The notes beneath the pieces are model-generated. The model had not been told where the DNA came from, did not search any database, and saw nothing but the letters and a program-made list of their open reading frames with translations. The translations under genes were made by a program, and so were the position numbers. Below are positions 9,542 through 21,467 of a DNA stretch of 64,000 bases, piece after piece; the stretch's first letter is position 1, and the number at the start of each line of letters is the position of its first letter. The stretch is taken from contig NC_039367.1 in assembly GCF_003573695.1 (NCBI RefSeq), positions 158,235,085 through 158,299,084 of the forward strand. Reading direction: 5' to 3'. Source of the stretch: Papaver somniferum. Taxonomy: Eukaryota > Streptophyta > Magnoliopsida > Ranunculales > Papaveraceae.

Positions 9542-12186
9542 TTAGCTATCAGAAGTTTTCAATTCTTCAAGATACTTGATTTCAGCTTTCTTCATACTCC
9601 ATGCCTCCAGACTTGACATCTTAACATTTGCAGTTCCATTATTGAATACATAAAGCTGAGCTTCGTTATCAATAGCCAATTTTGGATACACTCTAGCAGT
9701 TATAACAACTTTTCCTTCGACGCCAAAGCTCTCCACTATTGAGTGGTCAATCTGCAACAAAATACACATCAAAAATTCTAGTTCATTCTGATAAAGCAAC
9801 TGAGCGGTGATATCCATGACCTGGGTTCGAAACACGTTATCTGCATACTAACTTCATACATAGTTACCACATAGACAAGTTATAAAATTGTACATACCAA
9901 GCTCCTTAGAGATAGCTTATCATGCTCAGGGTCAAAATCAATAAAAGCTCCATAAGTGGTTTTTTCGTTGCTTTCTTCCAAAGATGACCTGTTGATACCA
10001 AAGTTTTGGTTAGATTTTGAAGTTAACTTGTAAGTATTGTGAGTGCTCATTGAAATATGAAACTAAACTGACCGGCTCTGGTCACTGCACATGAACACAA
10101 AATATTTGTTTTGATGATTGAATACCCTGAAGAAAATGGCTGTCTGTTCTTCAAAGTTCTTAGAAGCCAAGGCCAACAAACCAAACGGCCCAGACTTCCC
10201 TTTCACTGATGCTGGCATTGAACTACAAAGTAGTTGTGGGTTATCGACCCAACTAGGGTCCATAATATCAACATCTTCCAACTTTGGAAGTTCAAATATT
10301 ACATCCACATCTGCCTGTGATGCTGTTAGACCAGGAACTTCCGTCACGGAACCCCCTGCAAGAACTTTGCTAGGTAAAGAAACTCGTCCAGTGCGTAGTT
10401 GTTTTATCTCTTCAACAGGCCATTGCTTCACTTGTTTGCCATTTTCTGCTAGCCATAGTGTTCGAGGAACTGCCTGCAAAGGAGAACCGACAGATTAATC
10501 AGTGCACGCAACAACTTTAATATGGTTCAAGATTTCAAATTTGTTTAATGCAAGAAGGAGATTCAGACACTTAAGGTAAAACATACGCGTACCTGTAGTC
10601 CGGCCCAACCTTTCTTCACATCATTTTCTACACTACTAGATTCTGTTACCCAACCCCACAATACTCTCCTGTTCTTTTCATTGTCAAAGAATGTTTTCGA
10701 AGCGTAAAACTTACCGTAATCAAACTTCAAACCGGAATCCTTATCGATGGATCCCTCATCTGGAGTATACTTATCCTTTTCATGGTCGTAAGTCCCAATT
10801 GTATAGTAATCATGTTTGGTATCATCCAAGCTCACCTTGAACACATGTTTGACACTAGGACCCATAACTGAAGTATCCACACCCTCCATTCCGTCAACCG
10901 CTACTGGAAAGAAATCTGGGCACTCCCACATTCCAGTTTCTTTAGCCGAATGTAGTGGTTGTTCTGCTTTCGTCCATGTAATAAAATCATCACTTCGGAA
11001 TAAAAACGCGACTCCATCGTTTTCTACTTTGCTTCCTATTGTCACTCTCCAGATTCCATCAGGACCTTGCCAAGCAGTGGTTGGATCCCTAAATGCACTA
11101 GCATTGATACCTTCAATGTGTGCAATTACAGGATTGTGTTCCACTGGTTTAACCCATTCAATAAGGTAAGGATCCGACAAGTCCTTCGGCACTGCCATAT
11201 CCTGAACTTGGTAGTTCCATTGATTCGACTTGATAATACCCGTGTATTGAATAATCGGCTTCCGTTCTACGAATGTTACTGAACCTGACCAAACACCTTC
11301 GATATCAAATGCTTCGGATGGGACAATCGCGTGTTTATGGTGAATCCAGTTGACGAGATCGGTTGATGTCGCATGAGCCCACACTATATCACCCCAAACT
11401 GAACCAGAAGTGCTCCATTGATAGAATAGATGGTATATTCCATTGTAAATCATAGGCCCTGCATCAAAATACAAGTCAATTTTAGGAGATTGCATTTATT
11501 CAATAGCAACAACTTAAAACCTTTGAATCAAACTAGGAATTAGGTGGAGATGAGATTACTAACCATTAGGATCTGTCAATTAAAGATAAGCCATTTTTGT
11601 CCGTTCATAGTGGCAACATGGACCCAAAAAAAAAAAAAGGTTAGAACCCAAAAAATAACACCAAAGAGGCTCACAGTTTCTTGGATGTTGTATTGCAAGT
11701 TTGCAACATTAATTATTAAGATGCAGCAGTACCACAACTGGCTATCTAGGAAATATGAAAGACATCGAACCAATCTGTTTAACCTTTGTAATGTCCCTAT
11801 GGAATGATGAATTTTCAGATAAAGCATGCCACTTTTTTTTTGGCATGGAAAACAAAAAAGCATGCTACTGAAGTCAATCCAGGGTATCTATTCTAAATAT
11901 GTAGCTATAAGAGGAATCAAAGAAATTTGGTGCAAACAGTCAAAATAATTTAGAAAAAGACAACATAGTTATAAGAGGAATCAAAGAAATGGTGTACTAC
12001 TTTTTTGGAGAAAGGTTTAAGATATGTACCATTCATCCAATTCCTGGAAGGTTGGAAATGATAACCAGTTCTATATGGTTGATCGTTTTGCAGGCTCTTA
12101 CAAATTGGTTGAGAAGCTTCAACTCCACGACCAATCAAAAAATAAGAACAAAATGTAGTAAACCATGAAACAGCATTCTTAGCCAT
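9542..12186 (-). CDS. Cell-wall invertase (acid beta-fructofuranosidase, GH32), apparently intact
   Basis: The enzyme would hydrolyse sucrose to glucose and fructose in the cell wall and so set sink strength. My exon model on the minus strand is 12030-12186, 11564-11572 (mini-exon), 10593-11458, 10073-10473, 9898-9988 and 9542-9751. All junctions are GT-AG and the exons sum to 1734 nt, a continuous 577-residue frame of normal family length. The start at 12186 sits in an ATGGC context and begins a hydrophobic leader. Motifs in order are NDPNG (nucleophile, built across the mini-exon), FRDP (transition-state Asp), WECPDF (acid/base Glu; the P marks the cell-wall rather than vacuolar type), then DDTK. 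The D-x-x-K pair is the sucrose-selectivity pair described for Arabidopsis cell-wall invertase and is missing in fructan exohydrolases, so invertase is favoured. A few kb downstream (9542 versus 8740) lies the broken paralog. Confidence 0.93.
11564..11572 (-). other. 9-nt mini-exon (NDPNG core) of the intact invertase
   Basis: On the minus strand the bases ATCCTAATG are flanked by AG and GT. They join the AATG end of exon 1 to the GGCCTATG start of exon 3 and encode the DPN core of the catalytic motif. This is one of the smallest exons known in plants and is a family hallmark. The broken paralog keeps it at 8029-8037. Confidence 0.93.
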
Positions 12187-12408
12187 GGATCTTGATGATT
12201 TTTTTTTTTTTTTGTGATGAAATGAGAAACTACGACTAGGGTATTTATCATTTATTTTTTAGGAAGCAAGCAAGCAACATAATAAAATAACAATGTATTG
12301 ACAGCTAAGAAAAGGTCCATGAAAAATGGAGTACAAAAGTAAACAAACTAGCTAGAAGCTATCAATAGTCAGTCAACTTTGATTGATTTATTGAATTCCC
12401 AACTGCCC

Positions 12409-12416
12409 TATATATA
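12409..12416 (-). promoter_or_regulatory. Possible TATA box of the intact invertase
   Basis: TATATATA is followed on the minus strand by GGGCAG, about 220 bases upstream of the start codon at 12186. Position and sequence fit a plant TATA box with a long 5' leader, but AT-rich spacers yield such matches by chance. Confidence 0.3.
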
Positions 12417-13194
12417 AAATGTCCTCATGGATCATAACGCAGAATATTATCTAATGTAAATTGCACATTTTGCTAACTAACTGCTCAATAATCAATATGA
12501 AATGATGATTGTTTTAAATACTATCAGATTCAAATGCATTTTGCACGTTATGCTAATCTTTACCGAACGTCCCCTTATGGCAGTTGGACAAAAGGCTTGA
12601 ATCTTTTAGAATCAGAATAAGAGATCATTGTACTTTTCAAAAGAAATAAACGCGTCTGGATATCACATGAGAATTTGTTTTCCGACTTAATTAAAATGTA
12701 ATGGTTTCTAGAAGATTATTTCTACTTCTACGAAAACCGAAATAATTTTTTTTCGGAGTTGTAGTTGCTTAATTGCAGAATAGAGTTTTATAAATTCAGG
12801 CTTAATTAACCTCGATAACTAGTTTTTAAATGAACAAAATTGTCATTCGACAATGAACGATTCGATCCCACAATAACTCATTTTTTCTCTTGTATGTGAA
12901 GTAGAATTGCATGGCCGGTGCAGTAAAAAAAAAAAAGATATGAATAGTAGATATGTACGTCGAGTCAGCAACAGATCATCTTTGAGAAAAATAAACTTTG
13001 GAGATGTAATAAGTCTTTGTGATTGTGATCACCAAAAACCGCGTTGTCATTGGATATAGAGTAGATTTGATTCGAAAATCTGATTATATAATCAAACTTG
13101 ACATGACGTTGTTGTCACTACACGTTCTTGCACAATTATTTAAGTAATAATAATATAGTAGTAGTTTGGACTTTGGAAAAATATTAACTAGTAA
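12417..13194. other. Spacer upstream of the invertase
   Basis: This AT-rich sequence holds no supportable ORF. It should contain the upstream promoter of the intact invertase. Confidence 0.45.
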
Positions 13195-14290
13195 AGAACG
13201 TGCAAATTGCAACACAATAAGCACACCAGCTGTTGGGAAATTTAATCCAGATACTCATTTTCCCAAACAGGGTTTAAATTATTGCAACAGGATAGGATTT
13301 TGTTTAATATACAAGAACAGACACAAAGCACTACTGCAGAGGTATATGTAAATCTACCAACTTGGTTTACTCTACAGTTCTTGTCAAATCACAATCAAGG
13401 TGTACTAGGTAAAAAACTTTTCTAAGAACCAAAAGAAGAAAAAGAAAAACTGGGCAATCAAGCTTACATAACGTTCCAAGAAAATGCAGTGGTGTGCGGC
13501 TATATGCGCGCAACTAATACAAATTAAGCATAATAGAAATAATCGATTATTAGGAATGGGGTTGGGAATTGAATATTGAAAACAACTTTTTATTTGGCCT
13601 TTAGGCTATTGAATGGACCAGACGTCCTTTGGTTAGTCAATCAATTACAAAGAGTTTAAAGTTACATCGTGTTGAAGGAGGTTGAAAATGTCCAGCGTTA
13701 TTACAGAAAAAAAGAACAACCTGCGGGCACCTCTTGGACTGACTTCGAACAATCACCGTGAAACTGCTTCCTCGTAGATCCCTTCCGAGTGTATCAAAAG
13801 CAACACAAGCATCTTGTGAATAAGCGAAGAAAGCTTCTAATTTTTCCAGCACCCGCATGATCATTAGTTGTCGTCTCTGAATCAAATCTGCTATCTGTTT
13901 CCCATACTTTAGCATCATCTTCAGATTCATCATCGGAACAAGTGCCAAATCCACCGTTAAAGTAACTCTCCATGGAGGTGGATACAGGCAAATAATGATT
14001 AGTCTCATCATAATCAACTACATGACCCAGACTATTGCACGCCATCGCAACGAACAATTAAAATTATCTCAACAAGCAGTTGTATCTAAAGAAATTAACA
14101 CAAAACTCGAAATACAAATCAAAGTTAACAGTTAATATATTTATAGTCATAGACGTTATCAATAGCTTACAGTATTCCTAGTCATTCTCTCTTATTAATC
14201 TCGATTCCTATTCTAAGTTGGAATCGGTAGCAAAGAATGCTTAGTTCCTGTTAACCTTAGCAGGGTCTTAACCTTTACAGACAGCTGAAT
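13195..14290. repeat. Segmental duplication, copy 1
   Basis: Sequence from about 13195 (GAACGTGCAAA) to 14290 (CAGCTGAATA) aligns in the same orientation with about 21468-22790. Shared blocks include TTTAATC-CAGATACTCATTTTCCC, CTTGTCAAATCACAATC, the ORF region and a matching tail of TTTACA-ACAGCTGAATA. Copy 1 ends exactly where a transposon-type terminus begins (14293). Confidence 0.85.
13794..14045 (-). CDS. Small acidic protein of unknown function, copy 1
   Basis: This is an 83-codon frame starting at MACNSLGHVVDY (an in-frame ATG lies 4 codons upstream at 14057). The first 45 residues are almost identical to the duplicate at 22254-22511, with only about three replacements. The middle is acidic (CSDDESEDD), followed by a Thr/Asp-rich stretch and a basic aromatic end (FLRLFTRC). 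The two copies diverge near the C-terminus by an indel. No signal peptide or membrane segment is visible. I do not recognise the family. It may be a short full gene or the first exon of a longer one. Conservation between copies favours real coding. Confidence 0.5.
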   Translation of the reverse strand: MACNSLGHVVDYDETNHYLPVSTSMESYFNGGFGTCSDDESEDDAKVWETDSRFDSETTTNDHAGAGKIRSFLRLFTRCLCCF

Positions 14291-14292
14291 AG

Positions 14293-14345
14293 AACGATTT
14301 TTTAGGGACCATGGTTTTTTTGAGGGGACCATGGTTTTATTAGGC
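14293..14345. repeat. TIR-like left terminus of the GTTCGGTT family
   Basis: GAACGATTTTTTAGGGACCATGG followed by a second GGGGACCATGG block matches the left end of the element at 43265. The paralogous duplicate at 22785 continues CAGCTGAATAAGGTC without it, an empty-site comparison that places the insertion junction at 14292/14293. The matching right end may be at 19748. Confidence 0.65.
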
Positions 14346-17300
14346 CATCTTCCCTATAGTTATAAGGGGTATCTTAAAGCGTTGAAATGACTAACCTACA
14401 CTTAACCTAATTTAATTTAAAATCAACCTAATAACCACCTATATTTATATTATAAAAAAAAGTGGTGTTTGTGTAGCCTTACAAATCCAACCATCGATTT
14501 CGTCATCCGACGGCGCGGATCGATTCGTTATATGTTGTATATAGACGGCCGTCGGATCGTTGGGTTTCCTGGTTTGTCACGGTCCCGTTAGTAATTTGGT
14601 TTCCTACTGCGAACCTTGATTCTTAATTTATGAGTACCAACGAAAAACTATATGGTTGCCTTGCACAAAAACTATTTCCTTAGGAGTCAAAAGTATATGG
14701 TCGTCCCTCGGATCGATGGGTTTCCTTAATCCTTCCCAATCGTGGGTTTCCTTTATCAATCCGAACTATTTGATATTAATAGGGTTTCAGTTCTTATACT
14801 TTTATTTACTCTTCTCCCTGAACGTTTCTGATTTCATGTTTGCAAGCTCAATTGCGACGGAAGAAAATCTAAAACATCAATCTCCTATAGACGGAAGAAA
14901 ATCATTCATATAACAAGGTTAATATTTTCAATTTATTGAATTCTACTCTCCTCCCTGTACGTTTTTGTACGCCATCATCTATCAATCTTCTACAACATCA
15001 ATCTCCTACAACTTCAGAAAATATGAAAAAGCAACAGGCTTCTTCAAATTCATGCACGCCGGAAAATTAAAAAAAAAAACTGCGAGTTCAGATTCTACGT
15101 CAAACAAAAGACACTGTTCAAAAAGGGTGCCATCACAGGTAATAATTATAATCATCAAATAAAGAAAATCAAAGTTACATATGCAAACCAAAGTTATACT
15201 GACAATTCTTTTCTTCTGCAACATTGTAAACGTTTCAAAACCTCTAAAGACGATACAAGTTGGTTGGTTCTTCTCCAATTCTTTGTTTCTGCAACAATGG
15301 CAGTAGCTAAAGAAGAAAGTTGTGTGTAGCATGAATATTTGATAGCTTGGTAAAGTCGTTATGGGTTTGTTTTCGTTGGACTTCTTTGTAGGGAAACGAC
15401 TTGGAGCAAGAATCGAGCTGTAAGAAATCTAGGTTATTGCTTGACGGTGAGGACAGGGAAGAAACGTGATCTTGCTGCCGTCTTTTTAGGTCATTAATGG
15501 GTGAGTTATCGAGTATTCAGAGTCCGTATATGATCTAGAGATTTGCTTTGGATTCCAATTCTTTGCAGGGAAATCGATTTGGAGTGGCCAATCAAGCCAT
15601 AAAGAGAAAAACAGGACCGCCAATTGAAAGACACACGAAGTGTTCAACAGAAAGTATGAACCATTACCAGCTTAGTTCCACTGGCTCGCTTCCATGGATT
15701 CGTTTGCTGTTTACAAAGAGTTAGATAAGAATTTGAAGTGGAGATGGAACTTAAGATTGGGTAGTATTCACAGATCTGGGTTAGTGTTCAGGGGAGAAAT
15801 CAGATGATGGGAATGATTTTCTGTCACCGTTCCACAAAGATGGATGGAAGAGATTAAGAATGGTTGGAAGAGTTGAAATTGGATTAGAACATCGAATTGC
15901 TAATGAATTTGGATAGCGATTTTGTTGTGTTATTTTGGTTAAAGCTTGCCGATATATCGGGTTAAACTGCTGTTGCAGTGGCGTTCTGCCATTGATTATG
16001 ATATTCATTAATGTCTACTCATGTCTCATTGATTTTTATAGCAGATAGTGGGAGGTAGAAATCATTCGATTAACCAACAACAAGTATGGATTGTTTAACA
16101 ATCAGATAGGAATTTGAGTGATCTTTAATAAAAAAGAATAGTAAATTATTTATGTGCTTCAGTCCAGTGAAATACGACAATTGTAAAGAAGGTGAAAAAG
16201 AATAGTGTTTCCCTTATAACATTGTTGATTTTGGTGGAGAACTAAATGAGAAGCCTGAAAAACGTGAAGCTTTCCTTGCTTCTGTACGTAATAGTGATAG
16301 TAGTAACATCGTTCGTGTTTCTGTCGGTCCTATTGCTCTCCCTGAAGTCCTCATTGGTAACTCTCATCGTTCGTGTTTCGTTTAAACAGTTGTTTCGTTT
16401 TTAGGTTGCAACACATCCATACTCACTGGGCAAACGGAAGGAGATGAGAGTGGTTTTCTAGCAGCAGTGGCATCTGGTGATGGTGGTTATGATACGGTTA
16501 GCCTTTTTTTTAATATCAAGATCTACCATTATTTTCCACAACCTGTACTCTGCTGGTTTTGCGTGTAGGGAGTAAATTCCTTCCTATACAAGCATCCAGT
16601 CTTATGCAACACATAACAAAAATCAAATGAGTATACTGGCTTAAAACATGTGAGTTGAATGTGTGTTGCCTATATTGGGATTTAATCGATTAGAGATTAC
16701 ACTCTGGTGGATTTTTCTCTGTTTCTATATTGCTAATTGTGCGTTCATCCAGCATTGGGACCTTCCAGGGGCAGAAAATTTGGTGTGTCATGATTTTGTA
16801 TCTTTTTTCTTGGTACTTGATAACTACACTGGAATTGTGTGAGACATTGGCATGAGGTTTCAATGCATTGTAGCTAATTAATTTATATTGAATCTCTCAA
16901 TTGGTGGAAGTAGTGGCCACAATTGTCAATAAACAATAACCTTTGAGGGATAACAATGTTTACATGCATTATAGCGATCATAACAAGCAATTACAACAAA
17001 TATGTTAATTGGCATATATAGGCGCAATACTATCAAAATCGTATTGGCGGGATTTAAGGTAGACAGGTATATAGGCGAAAAAGGTAAAAAATATGCAAGA
17101 AAGAACAAGAACAAAGATATAGAACACAACAAAACAAGGTTGGAGGGAAGAACTGAAGCAAATAAATTATAAAGATAAATTTGTATTTGGGATGAAGATA
17201 TCAGGAAGACAAAAAAATTAAAGTAGCTGAAAACAAGAATAACAGTCAAAAAATTTTCTTATATAAGCACAGAAATTAGGAATGAGATAAGATACGTCAA

Positions 17301-17487
17301 TTTTTTGCTGGTTCTCCTATAAATTAAAGTATTTGCATACTGCTTATTTTATGAAAAGTGTGTTATGATTTATTTTGGGTTCCTGTTTCTCGATATTTAT
17401 GTTTATTCTTTGTTTAAAAGGCTGGCTGGACTCTAATTTGTTAGTGTGGCTTAATGAGAACATGTCTTTTTGGTAGGCCTGGACTGC
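14346..17487. other. Long non-coding stretch, possibly transposon interior
   Basis: No frame here has recognisable similarity. A self-complementary CCGACGG block lies near 14505-14560 (TCCGACGGCGCGGATCG and GACGGCCGTCGGATCG). Short ORFs at 14656-14913 and 14965-15162 have low-complexity or unlikely composition. The whole may be internal sequence of a large element bounded by termini at 14293 and 19748, or unrelated spacer. Confidence 0.35.
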
Positions 17488-18035
17488 GAGCCCAGGTTAA
17501 TTTGATATGACCAACAAAACACCAGAGTATGCTTAAGAGGAAACGGTCGGGGTTGGAAGTCCCGGCTAATTTCACACGACCAACAAAATAATAGGGCATA
17601 CAGCCCCGGCTAATTTGACACTACCAACAAAACACTAGGACTTGCTTTAGAGGACACGTCCGGGGATGTAAGCCCCGGCTAATTTAACACGACCAATAAA
17701 ACACTAGGGCATGCTTAAGAGGCCACCCCGGGCTGTAAGCCCCGACTAATTTGACAGGATTAATAAAACACTAGGTCATTCTTAAGAGGCCACGGTCGGG
17801 ACTGTAAGTCCCGACTAATTTTACACGGCTAACAAAATAATGGGGCATACAAACCCGGCTAATTTGACACTACCAACAAAACACTAGGGCATGCATAAAA
17901 GGACATGGTCGGGGCTGTAAGCCTCAGCTAATTTGACCCGACCAACAAAACACTCGGGCACGCTTATGAGGCCACGGGCGGGGCTGTAAGCCCCAAATAA
18001 TTTGAACCGACCAACAAAACACTGGGGTCGCAGGC
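17488..18035. repeat. 68-bp minisatellite with 44/45-bp short variants
   Basis: Units begin CCCGGCTAATTTGACACGACC, continue AACAAAACACTAGGGCATGC and end with GGTCGGGGCTGTAAG. About seven long units (about 68 bp) and short units (about 44-45 bp, at about 17562 and 17810, with a further partial one near 17991) occur. Short units lack the CTTAAGAGGCCACGG part and carry AAATAAT. GC content is much higher than in neighbouring DNA. Confidence 0.9.
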
Positions 18036-18158
18036 CCTAACTAACTTATAAGATCGATGTTTGATAGTTCTAATCTAATTAGTTTTGTTAATGATTAAAA
18101 TTTTATGGGAAAATACTGACCGACTGACCAAACAACAACAACAAAATCGAAAAAGGTT

Positions 18159-18182
18159 GAGCCCGGGCCTTAGGCCCGGGTC
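18159..18182. repeat. Perfect GC-rich inverted repeat
   Basis: Arms AGCCCGGGCC and GGCCCGGGT flank a TTA/TAA centre. It lies between the minisatellite and the CCA-rich tract and could form a strong stem-loop. Confidence 0.85.
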
Positions 18183-18198
18183 ATACCTAGTATATATA

Positions 18199-18395
18199 TA
18201 ACCACCACCTCCTCCCACCACCACCGCCCACCATCGGTGATTATCACCTCCGATTACCATCACCACCAACCACCCATTACCACCACCACCTCCTCCTCCC
18301 ACCACCGTCCAGCACCGCCGATTACCACCACCACCATTTCCAATTATCACCACCACCAACCACGGATTACCATCACCACCAACCACCACCACCTC
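18199..18395. repeat. CCA/CCG-rich trinucleotide tract
   Basis: Imperfect CCACCA repeats are interspersed with ATTACCACC and GCCGATTACC units. The minus strand reads as a Gly/Val-rich frame, which I take as a repeat by-product. Confidence 0.85.
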
Positions 18396-18539
18396 TATAT
18401 ATAACTTAATTTAAATCATTAACAAAGACATTCTCACAAACCAATTACTTGTCATTTGTTTTGGTTGAAAAAATGAGAAGTAATCATCAAAATGAGTTGA
18501 AAATGGAAATTGCAGAGAGTCTAATGGAGTTTTTTTTTT

Positions 18540-19748
18540 CCAGAGAAAAGTTCGGTTACGTCGCAAAAAACAAGTCTCGGCCGAACTTTTAGTTCGGTTA
18601 CATCGCAAAACGTTCGGTTTCTTCGCAAAAAGTTCGGTTATCACGAATTAATTTTTTCTTAACCGAACTCAGAGTTCGGTTGATTCGCAAAAAATACTTT
18701 TAACCGAACTCCTTATATTAGAACAACACAAGTCCATAAGTTCGGTTCCTCCGCAAAATAAAGATATCACCAAACTTTAGTTTACGAAAATAATGAGAAG
18801 TCCAAAAGTTCGGTTCGTTCGCAAAAATGTTAAGTTTTTACTTTACCCGAACTTCACTCAGATATCGAGTTCGGTTCGATATGATGTTGCGTAAAAGTTT
18901 GTGAACCAACCGAACTTCTTACACTTGGTATAATTTTTTTTTTACGTAAAGTTCAGTTAGATAGTTGGTTGGTATGAAGTTTTCGAACCAGTCGAACAAT
19001 GTACACTTTGTAAAATCTTATGTTCACGTAAAGTTCGGTTAGATATTGTTTGCGAACCAAACGAACTTCTAGACCCTAAAGTTCAGTAACATTGCGAACC
19101 AACCGAACATTACTCTGTAAATCCTATAAACAAAGTTCGGTAACATGTCTGTTAACCGAACAACTAAAAACCTCCATTAACGAGCGAGTTCGGTAACCTG
19201 CGTGTTTGGAAAAAGTAACCGAACTACACTTTCATATGTGTTCGGTTACATGTTCTTCACATAAGGTAACCGAACAAGACCAAATCTACTTCAAAAATTT
19301 AATTTTTTTTGAAAATTTGGAGCAATTCAACCAACATTATCTAAGTTTGAAGCATACCTGGGTACCAAAATACTCTTCCTCCGATCTTGTTCGGTTACAT
19401 GATTCAGATGAGCCATCAATTGAATCACTTGAATACTCAAGCTTAGTGAACTCAATTTTTTTTTCCATGTTTTTCTTCTTCATCTTCTCTAACTTTACTC
19501 AATAATTCTACTTCTTTTTAAGAAAACCCATTTGATTTTTTAATCTAGCTAATTATCTTTAACTTAATCATTTCACTAATGATTATACTAACTAATATTA
19601 ACTAACTAATCATTACCCAAAATTAATCAGGAGGGTAGTTTAGGTATTAATATAAATATCTAGATAAGGGATGACCTAGATTTACTTCTAAATGTCTTAC
19701 TAAAAATAGAACCATGGTCCCAAAAAAATCATGATCCCAAAAAATCGT
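18540..19748. mobile_element. GTTCGGTT-word TIR element (second copy)
   Basis: The span is dense in GTTCGGTTA and TAACCGAAC words in alternating orientation between 18548 and 19290. Bases 19177-19748 closely match 180-709, including the segment GATAAGGGATGACCTAG and the terminal ACCATGGTCCC and AAAATCGTT blocks. The right end is at about 19748. The left boundary is uncertain: it may be near 18540, or the terminus at 14293 may be the partner. No coding frame is recognisable. Confidence 0.7.
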
Positions 19749-19912
19749 TATGTGAATAAAATTCATCTGGGCTTTCTTTATAACAATGTTAAGCTGGCCC
19801 GTAATAGAATTTCAGTAAGTACACTATTCAAAGCCTTTTTTTTGTTTTTCTAGTTTTAGTAAGTCTAATATATATATATATATTTTGTCAGACAGCTGGG
19901 GTTAAGAGGATC

Positions 19913-20005
19913 CAAACAGAACTAAAGTTAGACCTGACATAGTCTTATTTCAAACAGAACTAAGGTTAGATCTGACATAGTCTTATTTCAAACAGAACTA
20001 AGGTT
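19913..20005. repeat. 38-bp tandem repeat, about 2.5 copies
   Basis: Units beginning CAAACAGAACTAA start at 19913, 19951 and 19989. Each contains GTTAGA-CTGACATAGTCTTATTT, and the last is incomplete. Confidence 0.9.
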
Positions 20006-20704
20006 CATATAGAAGTTCTTCTCGTCGATGAAAAAAGATAAGGACAATGGTTTTATTACCATTAAAATTCATTTATAACCATCGAAATTTAAAACCTTCT
20101 AAATAATTTTCTTAAATTAAAAAATAAATAAGACATTCGTGACTATTTACTGACAGTCGAGAGACACCTTGAGCTAGATTAGTTTGATGAAAAATTAAGG
20201 ACATGTCCCAACTCCGCACCACTTTCCTCCTCTCTTATCATGAACATGAAAGGATGATCTGCCACAAAGTCAACAGGAGGAGGTGGAGGAGGAGGAGCAC
20301 ATCAAAAAGAAACACCGCCTATAATAGCAGTAGCAGCAGCATCTTCAGTTCCTTCTTCATCAATTTCAACAAAACACTTGTGAAAAGCCCCTGTAACACG
20401 AAGTTTACTTCCAGTATTCAGCATCTGATTAGTCAGCTCTTCTTTCTATTCTTTAGCTTTCAGCATCTAAGTCAAATCTTCCTTCGATTCATCGGTATTC
20501 AGCACCTCAGTCAGCTCTGTCCTTGAGTCATCACCGAACGAATATGAGTATCTGGATGGGAAAAGAACAGTGCACGTTCCCTTTATGTCGTCCAAAGAAA
20601 AACAATTTATCAAGTGTTCTGATAGATTTAAAGCACTGAAACTCTTGAATAAAAGGGATTGGGAAGCCCCTCCACAATTCACTGGCTTGAACCCAACGTA
20701 CATT

Positions 20705-20911
20705 CTATCCATTTAAGAAATAGTTCCAGATTTGCATTGAAAATTTACAGTGTAATAGCAAATGGCTTACTGATTCATGTACTTGAGAGTAAATACAAAG
20801 CAATTTCTGGTATTTATGTTGCAGCCTCTTCTCACCAAATTGTTCGTAGTTGGGATGGCATTTGAGCCGCTTACCATAGAAAGACTTGAACTCTTGGACG
20901 TACATATGCAT
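20705..20911 (-). pseudogene. LINE-type zf-RVT fragment
   Basis: The minus-strand frame holds ESVSHLLLHCKFSMQIWNYF, the signature of the zinc-binding domain downstream of plant LINE reverse transcriptases. The first half of the zinc site is degraded. No RT or endonuclease is visible nearby. It is a short, dead fragment. Confidence 0.65.
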
Positions 20912-21467
20912 GAAAATGAGACTTGAGAGGAAGGACCAGCTCCAACCCTTTTATCTCTAGCTTAGATTCGATCATAACTAGTTTTGTCTTTGTGATATGA
21001 ATCAGGTATGCAAAAACTGCTACGAATGTCTTTAGTTTCGTAACTGCTCGGAACTGTTGTGTCTTTCAAAAGTTCTGCATCTCCAACGAGACATAACAGT
21101 TAGATTCACATCCTCTAACTAACCCTCTTTTTTCATAGGTTCCCTCGGAGGATGTAGAAAACGTAGTCATCGTTATCTATGGCTATAATTAGATAATGTA
21201 ATAACTAATTTTAAATCCAGTGGTTTTAAGTCCAGATGATTTCTACTCACCTCCTTAAATTAAGGAGATTTTAATTTCACATCGGTAAAAAAGTAACTTT
21301 TAAATTGGTTTCACAGCGAATTATCATTGGAAATGCTCTAATAAGATGGTGCATATTACAAAGGGTAATCAATGACGTGGCTTCTTGATTTTTCAGCACT
21401 GCTGAGGCTGAATATAGTGTTGCCACGTCAACAAAATCATTCTCCTACATACAATATTAAGAAGAAG

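Noticed and set aside
9542..12186. Fructan exohydrolase instead of invertase
   Set aside because: The DDTK pair typical of sucrose-preferring cell-wall invertases is present. Exohydrolases lack the aspartate.
13637..14017. 126-codon frame overlapping the small acidic ORF
   Set aside because: It is not conserved in the duplicate and overlaps the better-conserved frame.
16926..17249. 107-codon hydrophobic minus-strand frame
   Set aside because: Compositional artefact of AT-rich DNA, with no recognisable motif or neighbour support.
18075..18392. Gly/Val-rich 105-codon frame on the minus strand
   Set aside because: It is the translation of a CCA-rich trinucleotide tract, with no other coding sign.
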